Assembly: GCF_017873095.1 (NCBI RefSeq)
Contig: NZ_JAGGJU010000003.1
Span: 417,633-481,632 of the forward strand
DNA: 64,000 nucleotides
Direction of reading: 5' to 3'
Origin: Heterorhizobium halophytocola
GTDB lineage: Bacteria; Pseudomonadota; Alphaproteobacteria; Rhizobiales; Rhizobiaceae
The notes under the pieces were generated by a model. The model was not told the DNA's origin. It saw only the letters and a list, made by a program, of their open reading frames with translations, and did not search any database. The position numbers and the translations under genes were made by a program. Positions 46,797-56,154 of the stretch are shown here, piece after piece (within the stretch, counting starts at the first letter, position 1; every line of letters starts with the position of its first letter).

Positions 46797-47237
46797 TCAG
46801 ATGCCGTTGCTGACGCGGTCGCGCAGCATGCGCACGCCATTGATCGCGAAGACTCCGTCCGGCTGGCGCTCCAACTCGTAAAGGGCTGCCCATTGCCGGC
46901 CGTCGTGATCGGCGATGAGAACCACCTGGAAGCCGTGCTTCTCGTCCGGATCGAGCTCGCCTTCGCCGAAAGCGTAAGAGCCGGGGCTGTAGACCGCTTC
47001 ATAGGTCCGGCGGACCATCTCGCCGAACAGCTGGGGCTCGCGAAACAGCTTCTTGATCGCCGGCGAGGCATAGGAGAAGGCGGCATCGGTATCCTTGTTG
47101 ATGAAGGCGGTGAGCTGGCCGCTGATCACCGCGCGCATCTCGGTCATCGCGTCGGCGGCTTTTGCGGGGAGGGAGAAGAGGAGGGCACACAGCGTGGCAC
47201 TGAGGGCGAGCGGGGTGAAAAGTCGGTATCCGGGCAT
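46797..47237 (-). CDS. DUF4864 family exported protein
   Basis: A 146-residue protein. A signal peptide (MPGYRLFTPLALSATLCALL then FSLPAKAADA) is followed by a small NTF2-like or cystatin-like domain: MRAVISGQLTAFINKDTDAAF, SYASPAIKKLFREPQLFGEM, SYAFGEGEL and GRQWAALYELERQPDGVF. These are the features of DUF4864, of unknown function. The ATG at 47237 has GAGGTG seven bases upstream and is preferred to the GTG at 47264. It is isolated, and the 260 bp on its downstream side (46538-46796) hold no convincing gene. Confidence 0.85.
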   Translation of the reverse strand: MPGYRLFTPLALSATLCALLFSLPAKAADAMTEMRAVISGQLTAFINKDTDAAFSYASPAIKKLFREPQLFGEMVRRTYEAVYSPGSYAFGEGELDPDEKHGFQVVLIADHDGRQWAALYELERQPDGVFAINGVRMLRDRVSNGI

Positions 47238-47384
47238 TCGCAACACCTCGTGGATTAGTTTCACCTTATGTATGATAGGGGCAATTGGAGAAAATGGAAG
47301 AGTACGCCGCTGAATTTGGCCCGGCCTGCTGATGCCAGGTCCACGACAGACGAGCGAAAAGGGCTTTAAGTGCCCGACCCGGCG

Positions 47385-48746
47385 CTAGACGGGCTGCAAG
47401 CCGCCGATCAGCGTTGGCACCTGTTCCGATACTGTCGGATGGATCGGCACCGCCCATTTGAGCGCATGATGGGAGGTCTTCGCATTCATCGCGTCGAGGA
47501 TGCCGTGGATCGCCTCGTCGCCGCCGGTTCCGAGGATCGCGGCCCCGAGGATCTGTCCGCTCGAAGCATCGGCAACGAGCTTCATGAAGCCTTGCGTCTC
47601 ATCCTTCTCGACCGCCCGGCCGACGGCGCTCATCGGCCTGACCGAGACCAGCAGGGGGCGTCCGCTGGCGCGCGCCGCGCGCTCGCTCATGCCGACCCGC
47701 CCGAGTGGCGGATCGATATAGAGCGCATAGCCGAGGATCCGGTCGCTGACCTTGCGGTCCTCGCCGTCGAGCAGGTTGGCCGCGGCAATCTCGAAGTCGT
47801 TGTAGGAGGTATGGGTAAAGGCGCCGCGCCCGTTGCAGTCGCCGAGCGCCCACAGGCCCTTCACATTGGTCTGCAGCCGGTCGTCGACGGTAATGTAGCC
47901 GCGGGCGTCGCACGTGACGCCGGCGGCCTCGAGCTCGAGGTCGTCGGTATTGGGTGTCCGTCCGGTGGCGACCAGCACATGGCTTGCATAGAGCGTCTCG
48001 CCACCGGCCACGATCTCGATATCCGCGCCATCGGTGGCAAACCGCAGATCGCCAGTTCCGGTGCGGATATCGATGCCCTCGGCCGACAGGATGCCGGCAA
48101 TGGCATCGGATATGTCGGCATCCTCGCGGGACGCGATCCGCTCGCCGCGCTCGATGACGGTCACCTGAGCGCCGAAGCGACGATACATCTGGGCGAATTC
48201 CAGCCCGATATAGCTGCCGCCGACAATCACCAGATGGCGGGGCAGGGTATCGAGCTGCAGGATTGAGGTGCTGGTGAGATAGGGTATGTCCGCAAGCCCC
48301 GGATAATCCGGGATCGTCGGCCGTGCCCCCACATTGATGTAGATCTGCGGCGCCTGCAGCCTCTCGCCGTTGACGATGACCGTGCGGGCATCCTCAAACC
48401 GCGCCTGGCCGCGCAGCAGCGTGAGGTTATCGATACCGCCGAGCCAGTCTTCCAGCCCCTGGCGGGCATTGTGCGTCACGCTTGCCGCGCGATCGCGCAC
48501 CTTCGCCATATCGACGCTGGACGCACCTTGCGTCACGATCCCGAATTCGGCGGCGCGCTGCACCATCCGCGCGGCATGGGCGCTGGCGACCAGCGTCTTG
48601 GTCGGCATGCAGCCGGCATTGACGCAGGTTCCGCCCAGGAACTTTCGCTCGACCAGGGCAACCTTGCGCCCGGCCTCAGCCAAGCGGGCGGCAAGAAACG
48701 GACCGGCCTGGCCGGCACCGATGACGATGGCGTCGAAGCTCCGCAT
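47385..48746 (-). CDS. FAD-dependent pyridine nucleotide-disulfide oxidoreductase (mercuric reductase-like)
   Basis: A 453-residue flavoprotein of the dihydrolipoamide dehydrogenase/mercuric reductase class. The FAD-binding GAGQAG is at 10-15, the redox-active pair Cys41/Cys46 in GGTCVNAGCMPTK, the NAD(P)H site at VIVGGSYIGLEFAQMYRRFG, the second FAD motif at VKGLWALGDCNGRGAF, and the dimer-interface His/Glu at 436/441 (HPTVSE). No N-terminal metal-binding domain is present, so mercury reduction is not implied. Its start overlaps the stop of the DUF4126 gene by one base, so the two form one unit. Confidence 0.9.
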   Translation of the reverse strand: MRSFDAIVIGAGQAGPFLAARLAEAGRKVALVERKFLGGTCVNAGCMPTKTLVASAHAARMVQRAAEFGIVTQGASSVDMAKVRDRAASVTHNARQGLEDWLGGIDNLTLLRGQARFEDARTVIVNGERLQAPQIYINVGARPTIPDYPGLADIPYLTSTSILQLDTLPRHLVIVGGSYIGLEFAQMYRRFGAQVTVIERGERIASREDADISDAIAGILSAEGIDIRTGTGDLRFATDGADIEIVAGGETLYASHVLVATGRTPNTDDLELEAAGVTCDARGYITVDDRLQTNVKGLWALGDCNGRGAFTHTSYNDFEIAAANLLDGEDRKVSDRILGYALYIDPPLGRVGMSERAARASGRPLLVSVRPMSAVGRAVEKDETQGFMKLVADASSGQILGAAILGTGGDEAIHGILDAMNAKTSHHALKWAVPIHPTVSEQVPTLIGGLQPV

Positions 48747-49204
48747 CAGACCGCCACGACGATGATCAGTGCGCCGGCGATCGCCACGAGATCCTCGATC
48801 AGGGCCGCCGGCCGGTCACTGCCGAAAGCGGCCGCGAGCCTGCCCCGGACGGCCGCGCCGCCCAGGGTGCCGATGACCGCGCCGATGATGCCGGCCAGCA
48901 GGCCGCCGATCAGCGCACCGCCCGAAGCTCCGAGGGTGGCGCCGCAGAGCGCGCCCGAGACGATGCGCGCGCCGAACTGCACCGGCACCTTGCGCGACGG
49001 CGTCGACGGCAACTGGTCGGTGACGAGTTCGACGATCGCCAGCACGGTGAAGATCCACGGGGTCCAGCGATAGCCCATGAAGGCGAGGGCGGAGCCCGAG
49101 ATATCAAACCAGCCGAGATAGGCAGCCCAGGATACCGCCGCCGGCGCGGTCATGGCTCTGAGCCCGGCGATGATCCCGATCAGCAATGCAAGAGCATAAA
49201 GCAT
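48746..49204 (-). CDS. DUF4126 family membrane protein
   Basis: A 152-residue, Gly/Ala-rich membrane protein with about four hydrophobic stretches: MLYALALLIGIIAGLRAMTA, WIFTVLAIVELVTDQLPSTP and GALIGGLLAGIIGAVIGTLG among them. The GLRAMTAPA and ELVTDQLP motifs are those of DUF4126, whose function is unknown. The ATG at 49204 follows AGAGGG and is preferred to the longer frame from 49237. It directly precedes the flavoprotein gene (one-base overlap), suggesting a joint role at the membrane. Confidence 0.85.
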   Translation of the reverse strand: MLYALALLIGIIAGLRAMTAPAAVSWAAYLGWFDISGSALAFMGYRWTPWIFTVLAIVELVTDQLPSTPSRKVPVQFGARIVSGALCGATLGASGGALIGGLLAGIIGAVIGTLGGAAVRGRLAAAFGSDRPAALIEDLVAIAGALIIVVAV

Positions 49205-49460
49205 CGCGATAACCCTCTGGAAGAAAACGGTCCGCAAGGCGTCTGCGGCGACGGAATGAAGACGTCAGAAAGAAGAGTGTCACAAATGAGAAAGCGGAAA
49301 TTCCCGGCAACGATACTGCCGTGCCGCAAATTGAGCGCAAACCGCGACACTTGCAAGCAGGAATTGAAGGCTTGCGCGCCCCCGAGATCGACCGCGGTCC
49401 ATGATTGTCTGGGAGAGGGCGCGCCGGTTAGCGTCGACGGTGGATCGCAATCGCGCGTGC

Positions 49461-49949
49461 CTAAGGACTGGCCTGCATCGGCAGTATCGGGCCCCAGGGC
49501 GTTTCCTGAACCGGGCCGAAGACCGTGAAACCTGCCTTTTCATAGGCCGAGATGGCGCGGGCGTTTTCCGGGTGGGGATCGGTCGCAACGACCGGAGCAC
49601 CGGCGGTGAACAAGTCCTGCAGGCGTTGCGCGATAAAGGCGGGGCCATGGCCCTTGCCGATCATGTCGGGCTCGCCGATGAATTGGTCGATACCCCGGGA
49701 GCCCTTCGGGAGCGCGGAAAAATGATGATTGTCCCAGCCATGAACCGTGTAGTCCTGCAGATAGGCAAAGGGGCGTTCCGCTATCGAGACAATCCATCGG
49801 CTGACCCGCAGGTCTTGCAGCTTCTGCGCGCTGAAGGGCTCGGCCGCATCCCACCACGCGCGGACATGCGGTCGCGACTGCCACGCCGCCAGCCGCCCGA
49901 AATCGGCCGGCGTCACCCTCTGGAATTTGTAGCGGCTGCTCGCTGACAT
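49461..49949 (-). CDS. AAC(6')-like GNAT acetyltransferase
   Basis: A 162-residue acetyltransferase resembling aminoglycoside 6'-N-acetyltransferases and siderophore-type acetyltransferases. It opens FQRVTPADFGRLAAWQSRPH with VRAWW, has GIDQFIGEPDMIGKGHGPAF as the acetyl-CoA loop, and TDPHPENARAISAYEKAGF as the final motif, each paralleling AAC(6')-I enzymes. Activity on antibiotics cannot be deduced; many chromosomal homologues have other substrates. It lies about 65 bp from the broken IS30 fragment upstream. No partner genes flank it. Confidence 0.85.
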   Translation of the reverse strand: MSASSRYKFQRVTPADFGRLAAWQSRPHVRAWWDAAEPFSAQKLQDLRVSRWIVSIAERPFAYLQDYTVHGWDNHHFSALPKGSRGIDQFIGEPDMIGKGHGPAFIAQRLQDLFTAGAPVVATDPHPENARAISAYEKAGFTVFGPVQETPWGPILPMQASP

Positions 49950-50014
49950 GTGGTGACGATACCATATCGGCCACCGGTTCCCACAGTCGCACTAAGAGGG
50001 CATCGCACGGGCCT

Positions 50015-50390
50015 TCAGTCGCGGTCGCCGCCGCTGCGCCCGATCTCCGGCAGGTGCCGTCCTCGCTTGATCTCTTGGCCGTCAGACGAGTATGCGAACT
50101 TGTAGATCGTTTCGTGACTGACCGAGATCGGATGCCGCTCCAGACGCATCCTTCCGGCGATCTGCTGTGGTGACCAACCGTGCTTGATCCGTTCGACAAC
50201 AGACTGCCTCACATTTGCGAAGCGAACCAGCTTCCGGAGCTTGGCCCGTCACGAGCAAGCCATGTCGTGCGCTGTGACGGTAGTAGCCATCCAGATCCGG
50301 GACGACCTTGTCGACGAACGCGTTGCGCCTGATCTCGCGGTAGATGGTTGAACGATGACGCCCGAGCTGGCGGGCCATCTCGTGAAATTA
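50015..50390 (-). pseudogene. IS30 family transposase remnant
   Basis: Three overlapping minus-strand frames together read like the N-terminal third of an IS30 transposase: EMARQLGRHRSTIYREIRRN and DGYY in one frame; then VTAHDMACS, a TGA, and RAKLRKLVRFANVRQSVVER in another; then IKHGWSPQQIAGRMRLE and SHETIYKFAYS. One frameshift and one in-frame stop therefore interrupt it. Both ends are missing: the leader before EMARQ and the catalytic DDE part after about 50015. No terminal repeats were found. It is a degraded fossil. Confidence 0.85.
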
Positions 50391-50525
50391 CTGGCATGTC
50401 GCACTTGGAAATAGAATGTACCCCTCTTACATCCGATGATCACATAAGATAGATTATGGAACTAAACGATATGCCGAAAGCCGCGAAATCCGGGCTTTCC
50501 GCCTCGATCTCAGCCCCAATGCCGA

Positions 50526-50762
50526 TCAGAATGCCTTGAATGTCAACGTCGTCAGCGTGCGGTCGACGTGATCGATGTCGGAGAAGATGTCGTTGACGTA
50601 TTTGCCGACATCGGCGTCCTCTGGCACATAGACCTTGGCGATCAGGTCGTATTCGCCGCTGGTCGAATAGAGCTCCGAGACGACTTCCTTCTCATAGATC
50701 CGGTCGGCGACGTCGTAGGTCTTGCCCGGCCGGCAGCGAACCTGGATGAAGATGCAGATCAT
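50526..50762 (-). CDS. Lrp/AsnC-type ligand-binding (RAM) domain protein without DNA-binding domain
   Basis: A 78-residue stand-alone RAM/AsnC ligand-binding domain. It begins MICIFIQVRCRPGKTYDVAD and has IYEKEVVSELYSTSGEYDLI, KVYVPEDADVGKYVNDIF and DIDHVDRTLTTLTFKAF, the full beta-alpha-beta-beta-alpha-beta unit. The normal Lrp helix-turn-helix is absent, and the ATG at 50762 follows GGGAGT, so this is a natural short form and not a truncation. Such proteins bind amino acids and may modulate Lrp regulators. It is separated from the IS30 remnant by 135 bp holding nothing recognisable. Confidence 0.9.
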   Translation of the reverse strand: MICIFIQVRCRPGKTYDVADRIYEKEVVSELYSTSGEYDLIAKVYVPEDADVGKYVNDIFSDIDHVDRTLTTLTFKAF

Positions 50763-50878
50763 GTGGCTACTCCCGTTTCGTCTCTCTGCGCCATCTCCGG
50801 CGCACATTTGCGTGACGCTTCAGATAGCTGTGAAGCCCGGCTGATCTGCCGTCTTCGTAAATCTCGCAATCGCCTTGA

Positions 50879-51700
50879 TCAGTCGGCCGAAACAGCCATT
50901 TCCAGCGAAAGTCCGTCATAGGCCGGCTCGACATGCGGCGGTGTCTCGGCCATCAGCGTATCGTAGTCGAGCGGCGTGTGCATGTGGGTCAGGATGGCGC
51001 GCTTCGGCCTCAGCCTCTCGATCCATGCCAGCGCCTGGTCGACCGACAGATGGCTTGGATGCGGCTTGTACTGCAACGCGTCGATCACCAGCACGCCCAG
51101 TCCGGCAAGTTTTTTCGCGGTTTCCTCCGGGATCGCGCTGACATCGCTGCAATAGGCGAAATCGCCGATCCGGAAGCCGAGCGAGATGATGTCGCCGTGC
51201 TGCTGCTTCAATGGCAGGAAGCCGATGGCACCGCCCGGCCCTTCAATTGCGAATGTTGCGTCCAGATCCTCGATCAGATTGGCGGTGACGATCGGCGGAT
51301 AGCTGCTGTCTTCAGGCGTGTGCAGGCAATAGCCGAAACCGGCGCGGATGCGGCGCATGGTTTCCGGCTCGGCATAGATCGGGATCGCCTGGTGCTGGGC
51401 ATGGAAATAGCCGCGCAGATCGTCGATCCCGTGCAGGTGGTCGGCATGCGCGTGGGTATAGAGCGTCGCGTCGATCCGCTGCACCCGGGCGGCGATCATC
51501 TGTTCGCGAAAATCCGGCCCGGTATCGACGACCACGGTCGTCTGCGCGCCATCCGGCGCAATCTGCTCGACCAGCAGGCTCGCCCGCATGCGCCTGTTCT
51601 TCGGGTTGGACGGATCGCAGGCGCCCCAGTCTCCGGTGATCCGCGGCACACCTGGTGACGACGAACAGCCCAGAATGGTGAAACGACGGCGGTACTCCAT
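50879..51700 (-). CDS. MBL fold metallo-hydrolase (PhnP-like)
   Basis: A 273-residue metallo-beta-lactamase-fold hydrolase. It begins MEYRRRFTILGCSSSPGVPR, has VVVDTGPDFREQMI and the metal motif THAHADHLHGIDDLRGYF (HxHxDH), then FAYCSDVSAIPE and a late His in ILTHMHTPLDY. The closest named relatives are PhnP-type phosphoribosyl cyclic phosphodiesterases and tRNase Z-like proteins. It lies four bases after tatD on the same strand, closing the metG-tatD-MBL run; this order is conserved in alphaproteobacteria. The ATG at 51700 is preferred over the upstream frame. Confidence 0.93.
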   Translation of the reverse strand: MEYRRRFTILGCSSSPGVPRITGDWGACDPSNPKNRRMRASLLVEQIAPDGAQTTVVVDTGPDFREQMIAARVQRIDATLYTHAHADHLHGIDDLRGYFHAQHQAIPIYAEPETMRRIRAGFGYCLHTPEDSSYPPIVTANLIEDLDATFAIEGPGGAIGFLPLKQQHGDIISLGFRIGDFAYCSDVSAIPEETAKKLAGLGVLVIDALQYKPHPSHLSVDQALAWIERLRPKRAILTHMHTPLDYDTLMAETPPHVEPAYDGLSLEMAVSAD

Positions 51701-51704
51701 GACC

Positions 51705-52484
51705 TTACAGGCTCGGCATCTTCGAGAAGACACGCAAGGCATTTTCCGTGGTGATCGCCGCGATCTCGTCGTAGCTGACGCCCTTGACCTCGGCCAGAAC
51801 CTCGGCGGTGTTCACCACATAGGACGGCTCGTTGCGTTTGCCACGCCAGCGCTTCGGCGCCAGATACGGTGCGTCCGTCTCGACCAGCAGCCGGTCGAGC
51901 GGAATGCCGGCGGCGATCTCGCGCAGTTCGGTCGATTTGGGAAAGGTCAGGATGCCGGTGAAGGACACGTAGCCGCCAAGCTCGATACCGGTCTTTGCCA
52001 GCGCTTCGCCGGCCGAAAAGCAGTGCAGGATGAAGGGGAAGGCCCCCTTCCCGGCTTCCTCCGTCAATATGGCGGCCATGTCGTCGTCGGCGCTGCGCGC
52101 ATGGATGACGAGCGGCAGACCGGTGATCCGGGCGGCGGCGATATGCCGGCGAAACCCGGTCTGCTGGTCCTGCGGCGTCTGCGTGTCGTAGAAATAGTCG
52201 AGACCCGCCTCGCCGATCGCCACCACTTTCGGGTGCTGCGACAGCCGCACCAGATCGTCGGTCGTCACGTCCAGCTCTTCGCCGGCATTGTTCGGATGCG
52301 TGCCGACCGAGCAGAACACGCTCGGATAGCGATCCGTCAGCGCCAGCAGCGTCTCGAGCTTCTTCACCCGCGTCGAGATCGTCACCATCTGCTTCACGCC
52401 GGCCTGGTGCGCCCGCGCGATCAGCGCGTCGCGCTCATCGTCGAAATCGGCAAAGTCCAGATGGCAATGGGTATCGATAAGCAT
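51705..52484 (-). CDS. TatD family metal-dependent hydrolase
   Basis: A 259-residue TIM-barrel hydrolase of the TatD family. It begins MLIDTHCHLDFADFDDERDA with the HxH metal ligands, has GEAGLDYFYD with the conserved Glu, PLVIHARSADDDMAAILTEE and HCFSAGEALAKTGIELGGYV, and the metal Asp in LLVETDAPYLAP. TatD proteins are nucleases (3'-5' exonuclease activity is known for E. coli TatD). The ATG at 52484 is well defined. It lies between metG (8 bp upstream) and the MBL gene (4 bp downstream) and is co-transcribed with them. Confidence 0.95.
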   Translation of the reverse strand: MLIDTHCHLDFADFDDERDALIARAHQAGVKQMVTISTRVKKLETLLALTDRYPSVFCSVGTHPNNAGEELDVTTDDLVRLSQHPKVVAIGEAGLDYFYDTQTPQDQQTGFRRHIAAARITGLPLVIHARSADDDMAAILTEEAGKGAFPFILHCFSAGEALAKTGIELGGYVSFTGILTFPKSTELREIAAGIPLDRLLVETDAPYLAPKRWRGKRNEPSYVVNTAEVLAEVKGVSYDEIAAITTENALRVFSKMPSL

Positions 52485-52492
52485 ACGAAATA

Positions 52493-54043
52493 TCAGCCCT
52501 TCGGTTCCGGTGCGACATAGCGCGGGAAGACCGGCGACGGTGTCGGAAGCGGCGTGCCGGCAACCAGCCGGTTGGACGCGCCGAGGCTTGCGAAATCGCG
52601 AGCATCGTCCGGAGCGGCGACGAGATCCAGCAGCTTGGCGGCCGAGGCCGGCACATAGGGCTGCAGATGGATCGACACCTGGCGCACCACTTCCGCCGTC
52701 ACGTAGAGCACGGTCGCCATGCGGGCCGGATCGGTCTTCTTCAGCGCCCAGGGTTCCTGGCCGGCGAAATAGCGGTCGGCTTCCGACACCACGGCAATAA
52801 TCGCCGCCACCACCTTGTGAATGTGGAGCTTTGCCATTTCCTCGCGGGCAATGTCGATCAGCCCGTCGACGGAGGCGAGCATCGCGCGGTCGGCCTCGGT
52901 GAGATCGCCGCAGACCGGGACCTTGGCATCGCAATTCTTGCCGATCATCGACAGCGAGCGGCTGGCGAGATTGCCGATACCGTTGGCGAGGTCGGCGTTG
53001 ACGCGGGTGCCGATCGCCTCTTCGCTATAGCTGCCGTCCTGGCCAAAGGAGACTTCGCGCATCAGGAAATAGCGGATCGGATCGAGACCGAAATGTTCGA
53101 CCAGTTCCTTCGGGCCGACGACATTGCCGAGCGACTTCGACATCTTCTCGCCCTTGTTGAGCAGGAAGCCGTGGGCAAAGACGCGCTTGGGCAGCGGCAC
53201 GCCGGCCGACATCAGGAAGGCCGGCCAGTAGACGGCGTGAAAGCGGATGATGTCCTTGCCGATGATATGGGCGTCGCAGGGCCAGTATTTCGCCCGGGCA
53301 TTCTCAGGATCGGTAAGATAGCCGGTCGCCGTCAGGTAGTTGGTCAGCGCGTCGACCCAGACATACATCACGTGCTTCGGATCGTCTGGCACCTTGATGC
53401 CCCAGTCGAAGGTGGTACGCGAGATCGACAGGTCCTTCAGCCCCGACTTGACGAAGGACATCACCTCGTTGCGGCGTTCGCTCGGGCCGACGAAGTCGGG
53501 ATCGTTCTCGTAGAGCGCGATCAGCTTGTCCTGATAGGCCGAGAGCTTGAAGAAATAGCTCTCCTCCTCGACCCACTCGACCGGCGTGCCCTGCGGTCCG
53601 TAGCGCACGCCGTCTGCGCGCAATTCGGTCTCGTCTTCCTGGTAATAGGCCTCGTCGCGCACCGAATACCAGCCGGCATAGCTGTCCTTGTAGATGTCGC
53701 CATTGTCGGCCATCCGCTTCCAGATCGCCCGCGACGTCTCGTGGTGGCGCTCTTCGGTGGTGCGGATGAAATCGTCGTTGGAGGCGTTCAGCAGCGCGCC
53801 CATGGCGCGGAATTCGTCGGAATTGCGCTGTGCCAGTTCCGACGTCTCTATGCCCTCGGCCCGCGCCGTCTGCTGCATCTTCTGACCGTGCTCGTCGGTG
53901 CCGGTCAGGAAGAACACATCCTTGCCGTCCAGCCGGTGGAACCGGGCGATCGCGTCGGTCGCGATCAGCTCGTAGGCGTGGCCGATATGCGGCTTGCCGT
54001 TCGGATAGGCAATGGCGGTGGTAATATAGAAGGTATCTTTCAT
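52493..54043 (-). CDS. metG: Methionine-tRNA ligase
   Basis: A 516-residue class I aminoacyl-tRNA synthetase that charges tRNA-Met. It has the HIGH-type motif in [20 protein letters not shown], a Rossmann insertion typical of the shorter MetG form with [16 protein letters not shown], the KMSKS motif in [14 protein letters not shown], and the [13 protein letters not shown] anticodon-binding helix. No C-terminal tRNA-binding (EMAP-like) extension is present. tatD and the MBL gene follow on the same strand. A TSUP permease on the other strand separates it from holB, with which it is normally adjacent. Confidence 0.97.
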   Translation of the reverse strand: MKDTFYITTAIAYPNGKPHIGHAYELIATDAIARFHRLDGKDVFFLTGTDEHGQKMQQTARAEGIETSELAQRNSDEFRAMGALLNASNDDFIRTTEERHHETSRAIWKRMADNGDIYKDSYAGWYSVRDEAYYQEDETELRADGVRYGPQGTPVEWVEEESYFFKLSAYQDKLIALYENDPDFVGPSERRNEVMSFVKSGLKDLSISRTTFDWGIKVPDDPKHVMYVWVDALTNYLTATGYLTDPENARAKYWPCDAHIIGKDIIRFHAVYWPAFLMSAGVPLPKRVFAHGFLLNKGEKMSKSLGNVVGPKELVEHFGLDPIRYFLMREVSFGQDGSYSEEAIGTRVNADLANGIGNLASRSLSMIGKNCDAKVPVCGDLTEADRAMLASVDGLIDIAREEMAKLHIHKVVAAIIAVVSEADRYFAGQEPWALKKTDPARMATVLYVTAEVVRQVSIHLQPYVPASAAKLLDLVAAPDDARDFASLGASNRLVAGTPLPTPSPVFPRYVAPEPKG

Positions 54044-54291
54044 CGACGAGCCTTAGACGAGCTTCCCTGCATCATGTCCTGCCGCTCTTAACCCATGTTG
54101 CTGCTTTGCGAAACATGTAGTTTGACACCGGGCGGTCGATTCCCGCGCCGCGGGCAGGCGTTTCGGCGGGTGGCGCAAGCTTGACAGACCGCGCCCGGCC
54201 CCCTACCCCCCGATGGATGGAATCTGCAAGGCGGGCCGTTTTTTAAACAGCGGCTCCGTCAGCCGGGTTCGGCTCGCCAAGGGGATGCTCT

Positions 54292-55110
54292 TTGTCGTTC
54301 ATTGACACCTTCGAACCGCTCTACTCGGTCACAGGATTTTTTGTCGGTCTGCTGGTCGGCGTGACCGGCGTAGGCGGCGCTTCCCTGATGACGCCGCTTC
54401 TCGTGCTGTTTTTCGGCGTTCATCCGGTGATGGCGGTCGGAACCGACCTGCTCTATGCCGCGATCACCAAGACGGCGGGGGCCGCCGTCCACCACCGGCA
54501 CGGACAGATCCACTGGCGCATGGTCGGACTGCTCGCCGCAGGCAGCATCCCGGCTGCCGCCGTCACCCTGTTCTTGATGTCGGGCGTCGATCGGCACAGC
54601 GTCCAGGCCGTGTCGCTGCTGACAGGCGCGCTCGGCTGGATGCTGCTGTTGACCGCGCTGGTGCTGCTGCTCGGGCGTCGCATCTCGACCTTCAGCCTGG
54701 CCGGCAGGCCTGGGTCGGCAAAATCCCTGTCGGCAAAACCGATGTCGGCGACCCGCATTGCCGCTCTCACCGTTCTGCTCGGCCTCTTCCTCGGCGTCGT
54801 GGTCACCATGACCTCGGTCGGTGCCGGCGCGATCGGCGTCACCGTCCTGCTGCTTCTCTACAGGATGATCCCCATCCAGGGCATTGTCGGCTCGGATATC
54901 GCCCATGCCATACCCCTGACGCTGGTCGGCGGCATAGGCTACTGGATGATCGGGGAGATCAACTGGATCCTGTTGGTGTCGCTGCTGATCGGCTCGGTGC
55001 CGGGCATCATCCTCGGCAGCAGCATCGCGCCGCGCATGCCCGAACTGATCGTCCGGCGCGTGCTTGCCGCCACCCTGATCCTGGTCGGCGCCAAGATGAT
55101 TCTCGGCTGA
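54292..55110 (+). CDS. TSUP (TauE/SafE) family permease
   Basis: A 272-residue membrane protein with about seven to eight helices and the TauE/SafE repeats: FFVGLLVGVTGVGGASLMTP at the start and LGVVVTMTSVGAGAIGVTV in the second half, the GVGG/GAGA positions being typical. TSUP permeases export sulfite, sulfoacetate or related organic anions; the substrate here is unknown. The start is TTG at 54292 with AAGGGG seven bases upstream; the ATG at 54285 reaches a stop after a few codons. It is inserted opposite to the metG/holB transcription direction. Confidence 0.9.
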   Translation: MSFIDTFEPLYSVTGFFVGLLVGVTGVGGASLMTPLLVLFFGVHPVMAVGTDLLYAAITKTAGAAVHHRHGQIHWRMVGLLAAGSIPAAAVTLFLMSGVDRHSVQAVSLLTGALGWMLLLTALVLLLGRRISTFSLAGRPGSAKSLSAKPMSATRIAALTVLLGLFLGVVVTMTSVGAGAIGVTVLLLLYRMIPIQGIVGSDIAHAIPLTLVGGIGYWMIGEINWILLVSLLIGSVPGIILGSSIAPRMPELIVRRVLAATLILVGAKMILG

Positions 55111-55125
55111 CCGCCAGCCGGAATA

Positions 55126-56154
55126 TCAGGCCGCGATTTCGCTCATCACGTCGAGAATGGTCTGCTTGCGGTCGAGATTGTAGGCACCCGCCACCGTGAA
55201 CCGTTCGTCGATGGCCGAAACCAGCCCGGCAAACCGGTTGGCGAGATCGAGCCGGCCGTCCAGCGCTGCGGCGCGGGCCTGCTGCCTGAGGAAATCGCCG
55301 ACATGCTCGGTGAAGAAGTTGAACGCCGCATCGCTGTCGCGACCGCTGAGTGCGTCGGCCAGCTGATGCATGGCCTTGCGGCGGGCGGGGCCCTCTCCGT
55401 CGATCGCCTTGTCGAACGCGGCGATGATGTCCAGCCCGCCGTAATTGATGATCTTCAGCGCCCGGGCGACGCTGCCGTCCGCGATCTTCAGCACGGCGCG
55501 TGCCTCCTCGTCCGAGCGCAGCGCAAAGCCGAGATGGTCGAGCGCCGCGCGCATCGCCTCGTCCGACAGCGGTTTCAGCCTGAGCGGCAGGCAGCGCGAG
55601 CGGATCGTCGGCAACAGCCGTCCCGGCGCATGCGACAGCACCAGAAACAGCGCACGGCGCGGCGGCTCCTCCAGGATCTTCAGGATCGCATTGGCACCGT
55701 TGCGGTTGAGGTCGTCGGCCGGATCGATGATGACGATCCGCCAATTGCCGCTGCCGGAGGTCTGCGAGAAGAAATGCCCGGCCTTGCGCACCTCATCGAC
55801 GGTGATCGTGCTCTTCACCTTGCCGGTCTTTTCGTCGACCGGCCGGGTCAGATGCAGCAGGTTGTGACTGGCGCCGCTGGCGATCTGCCGGCTGACCGGC
55901 GATGCCGGATCGGGGTCGGCAAGACGGTCCGGCGCCTGTTCGGGGTCTGGATGCGACAGAACGTGATTGGCAAAACGGAAGGCGAGCGTCGCCTTGCCGA
56001 TGCCCTCCGGCCCCTCGAGCAGGATCGCATGATGCGACTTGCCGGAGCGATAGGCCTCGGCAAGGAACTGCTCGGCCTGCTGATGGCCGTGGAGCACGGT
56101 GTTGAGCACCGGCGCGATCGCGCCTTCGAGCACGCCTGGGCGAAGTTCGCTCAT
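55126..56154 (-). CDS. holB: DNA polymerase III subunit delta'
   Basis: A 342-residue clamp-loader subunit. The AAA+ domain begins in HHAILLEGPEGIGKATLAFR (P-loop GPEGIGKAT), continues with TVDEVRKAGHFFSQTSGSGN and the sensor I block RIVIIDPADDLNRNGANAIL, and ends with ALFLVLSHAPGRLLPTIRSR, the arginine-finger SRC motif. The last third is the helical lid and collar domain. The ATG overlaps the tmk stop by three or four bases (ATGA), so tmk and holB are co-translated. The TSUP gene converges from the other side at a 16-bp gap. Confidence 0.94.
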   Translation of the reverse strand: MSELRPGVLEGAIAPVLNTVLHGHQQAEQFLAEAYRSGKSHHAILLEGPEGIGKATLAFRFANHVLSHPDPEQAPDRLADPDPASPVSRQIASGASHNLLHLTRPVDEKTGKVKSTITVDEVRKAGHFFSQTSGSGNWRIVIIDPADDLNRNGANAILKILEEPPRRALFLVLSHAPGRLLPTIRSRCLPLRLKPLSDEAMRAALDHLGFALRSDEEARAVLKIADGSVARALKIINYGGLDIIAAFDKAIDGEGPARRKAMHQLADALSGRDSDAAFNFFTEHVGDFLRQQARAAALDGRLDLANRFAGLVSAIDERFTVAGAYNLDRKQTILDVMSEIAA

